DNA of 31,212 bases, taken from the NCBI GenBank assembly GCA_035764385.1, contig DASTZI010000452.1, positions 1 through 31,212 on the forward strand, written 5' to 3'. The notes beneath the pieces are model-generated. The model worked only from the letters and a program-made list of their open reading frames with translations, did not search any database and had not been told where the DNA came from. Origin of the DNA: Gp6-AA40 sp035764385. GTDB lineage: Bacteria; Acidobacteriota; Vicinamibacteria; Vicinamibacterales; UBA2999. The position numbers were made by a program, and so were the translations under genes. This document shows, one piece after another, positions 30,132-31,212 of this stretch (position 1 is the stretch's first letter; every line of letters begins with the position of its first letter).

Positions 30132-30518
30132 TCAGAAATTCGCGGCCGGTCCGTGATACTTGAAGCCGTCTGACGGCCGTTCGAGGACCTGCAGCAGCAT
30201 CCGGTGATCCTCCGCGATGCGACCGGGATATCCGCTGACGATGACCTTATCGCCTGCGCGGAGCGTCGACGCCGTCAAGCCGCCTTCGCTGAGTTGTTGC
30301 GGCGCGGCGCCTTCGATGGTCCAGATTTGCTTCTCGCCTTTTTCGTCAGTGGCCTCGACCTTCATGAAGGAGTGCGGGTTGCGCCAGACGAACTCCTTCA
30401 GCGTGCCTTCGATCTTGACGACCTGTCCGCGGATGTAAGTAGCCGTTGCCGAATGATGCGCAAACGTCGATGAGGAAAGAACGAGCGTAAAACAGATGGC
30501 GAGCAATCCAGGTTTCAT
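30132..30518 (-). CDS. DUF6152-type small exported protein, second copy
   Basis: A 128-residue exported protein with signal peptide and the SSTFAHHSATATYIRG start. The core VVKIEGTLKEFVWRNPHSFMKV, IWTIEGAAPQQLSEGGL and LRAGDKVIVSGYPGRIAED matches the copy at 8631. The copies share the His pair, the NPHS core and the GD/GY turn. The ATG at 30518 has GGAGCGG before it. It lies 11 bp after the hydrolase gene at 30530 and 2 bp before paralogue 5, confirming a fixed DUF6152-LTGxW order in both series. Confidence 0.85.
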   Translation of the reverse strand: MKPGLLAICFTLVLSSSTFAHHSATATYIRGQVVKIEGTLKEFVWRNPHSFMKVEATDEKGEKQIWTIEGAAPQQLSEGGLTASTLRAGDKVIVSGYPGRIAEDHRMLLQVLERPSDGFKYHGPAANF

Positions 30519-30529
30519 GCGAACCGCTC

Positions 30530-31212
30530 CTAGTTACTTGAACGCGCTCCGTTGGCGCTGAGGCTCCGATACGCGGCCTCGATGAACATATCCGTCGTCC
30601 AGCTCCCCGTGTTGTGGCCGTAGACCGGGTCGTAATCGCGCGTGGGCTTCGCGGCTTTCACCTGCTCGAGCGTCATCCCGCGCTTGATCATGTCCTGCAG
30701 CCGGTCGCGCACGATCGTCACCATCTGATGGTAGATGTCGAGATCTGCGACGTCGCTGACGCGTCCATGGCCGGGAATGATCATCGTCCCGTTTTCCATG
30801 TGGTCCGCTGGAACCGCCATCACTCGCAGCCGATTCAATCCTTCCAGCACCCCTTGCAGGCTGCCGCCGCTCTTCAGATCGATGATCGGGTATTCGGTCG
30901 GATCGAAAATGTCGCCGGTGGCAATCACGTCCGCGCGCCGGAACAGCACGATGCTGTCGCCGTCAGTCGTCGCCGCTTGATGAAAGATCTGAATGGCCTC
31001 GCCGTTGAACGACAGATTCTTCTGCGGTCCGGAGTACACGTCGTTCGGCCATCCCTGGTCGGGCAGTGACGGCTTGGAATTCGGGTCGCTCAAACGATCG
31101 AGAATCGAGCTGAAGCCGACGATGAAGACGCGCGCCTGCGCGGCTCGGGCGATGGCCAGCGGCCGGCCGAGCCTGGCGAAATTTGCGTTGCCTCCCGCGT
31201 GATCGCTGCGCT
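30530..31212 (-). CDS. MBL-fold hydrolase, partial (5' end beyond window)
   Basis: The frame stays open to the right edge, so the gene is cut. The visible N-terminal part reads DHAGGNANFARLGRPL, which is the tail of an HxHxDH-AGG zinc motif, so about 80 or more residues are missing. Further motifs are DSIVLFRRADVIATGDIFDP and IIPGHGRV, typical for the MBL fold. There is an in-frame TTG at 31093 inside the domain, but it cannot be the true start because the zinc motif lies before it. It is the most upstream visible gene of the series reading on to the DUF6152 protein and LTGxW paralogues. Substrate unknown. Confidence 0.88.
   Translation of the reverse strand, partial: RSDHAGGNANFARLGRPLAIARAAQARVFIVGFSSILDRLSDPNSKPSLPDQGWPNDVYSGPQKNLSFNGEAIQIFHQAATTDGDSIVLFRRADVIATGDIFDPTEYPIIDLKSGGSLQGVLEGLNRLRVMAVPADHMENGTMIIPGHGRVSDVADLDIYHQMVTIVRDRLQDMIKRGMTLEQVKAAKPTRDYDPVYGHNTGSWTTDMFIEAAYRSLSANGARSSN

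Noticed and set aside
1..31212. CRISPR array, tRNA, rRNA or transposase
   Set aside because: No spaced identical repeats of 25-40 bp, no cloverleaf with a CCA end, no rRNA segment and no transposase or integrase motif were noticed by eye; a tRNA scan could still find a missed tRNA.

Overview
The window looks like a chromosomal stretch of a high-GC, Gram-negative soil-type bacterium, most likely an acidobacterium (perhaps of the Vicinamibacteria type). The reasons are a strongly GC-biased third codon position, many Sec and Tat signal peptides, an outer-membrane beta-barrel protein, several copies of an uncharacterised secreted family (here called LTGxW) with DUF6152-type partners, and DUF4331/TPR and PhzF genes. 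This assignment is inferred from gene content only. I saw no rRNA, tRNA, CRISPR array, transposase or phage gene. The DNA is densely coding: 38 protein genes are supported, one of them cut by the right edge.

Layout. 1-198: a cluster of small hairpins. 199-2005 (minus): an exported metallo-beta-lactamase (MBL) fold hydrolase and a PhzF-family enzyme. 2040-2927 (plus): LTGxW paralogue 1. 3048-3710 (minus): an exported protein of unknown function. 3803-5101 (plus): an MHS-type organic-acid:proton symporter. 5112-9053 (minus): a probable transcription series made of DUF6152, LTGxW paralogue 2, an exported protein resembling the N-terminal part of some MBL hydrolases, then a membrane trio that includes a 41-residue protein. 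9173-9760 (minus): an exported PEBP protein, divergent from an RsuA/RluB pseudouridine synthase. 10606-15855 (plus): a beta-barrel protein, an unknown exported protein, LTGxW paralogue 3, a Tat-exported amidohydrolase and a protein with one haem c motif. 16200-17314 (plus): a glutamine-rich repeat protein and a BON-domain protein. 17315-18894: a small OB-fold-like protein, a small protein divergent from a TetR regulator, and a small orphan. 19013-21686 (plus): a DUF4331-TPR pair. 21702-23737 (minus): sulfite-dehydrogenase-like molybdoenzyme and cytochrome c, with a small overlapping gene upstream. 23787-25770 (plus): a TPR/LuxR regulator and a small monooxygenase-like protein. 25775-26806 (minus): an MBL hydrolase carrying two EF-hand loops. 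26917-31212 (minus): a tightly packed series reading MBL, DUF6152, LTGxW paralogue 5, paralogue 4, a ModA-like binding protein and a DUF1554-like lipoprotein.

How the genes may work together. Nearly everything is exported or in a membrane, so the window reads as cell-envelope and periplasmic metabolism. DUF6152 plus LTGxW gene pairs recur in two separate minus-strand series, one of them with an MBL hydrolase in line; this is the best candidate for an undescribed periplasmic system. The second notable signal is in the DNA itself. Five intergenic spacers directly after stop codons hold locus-specific short tandem repeats (four of 7 bp, one of 9 bp) followed by an inverted copy of the same unit. 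They share their architecture but not their sequence.
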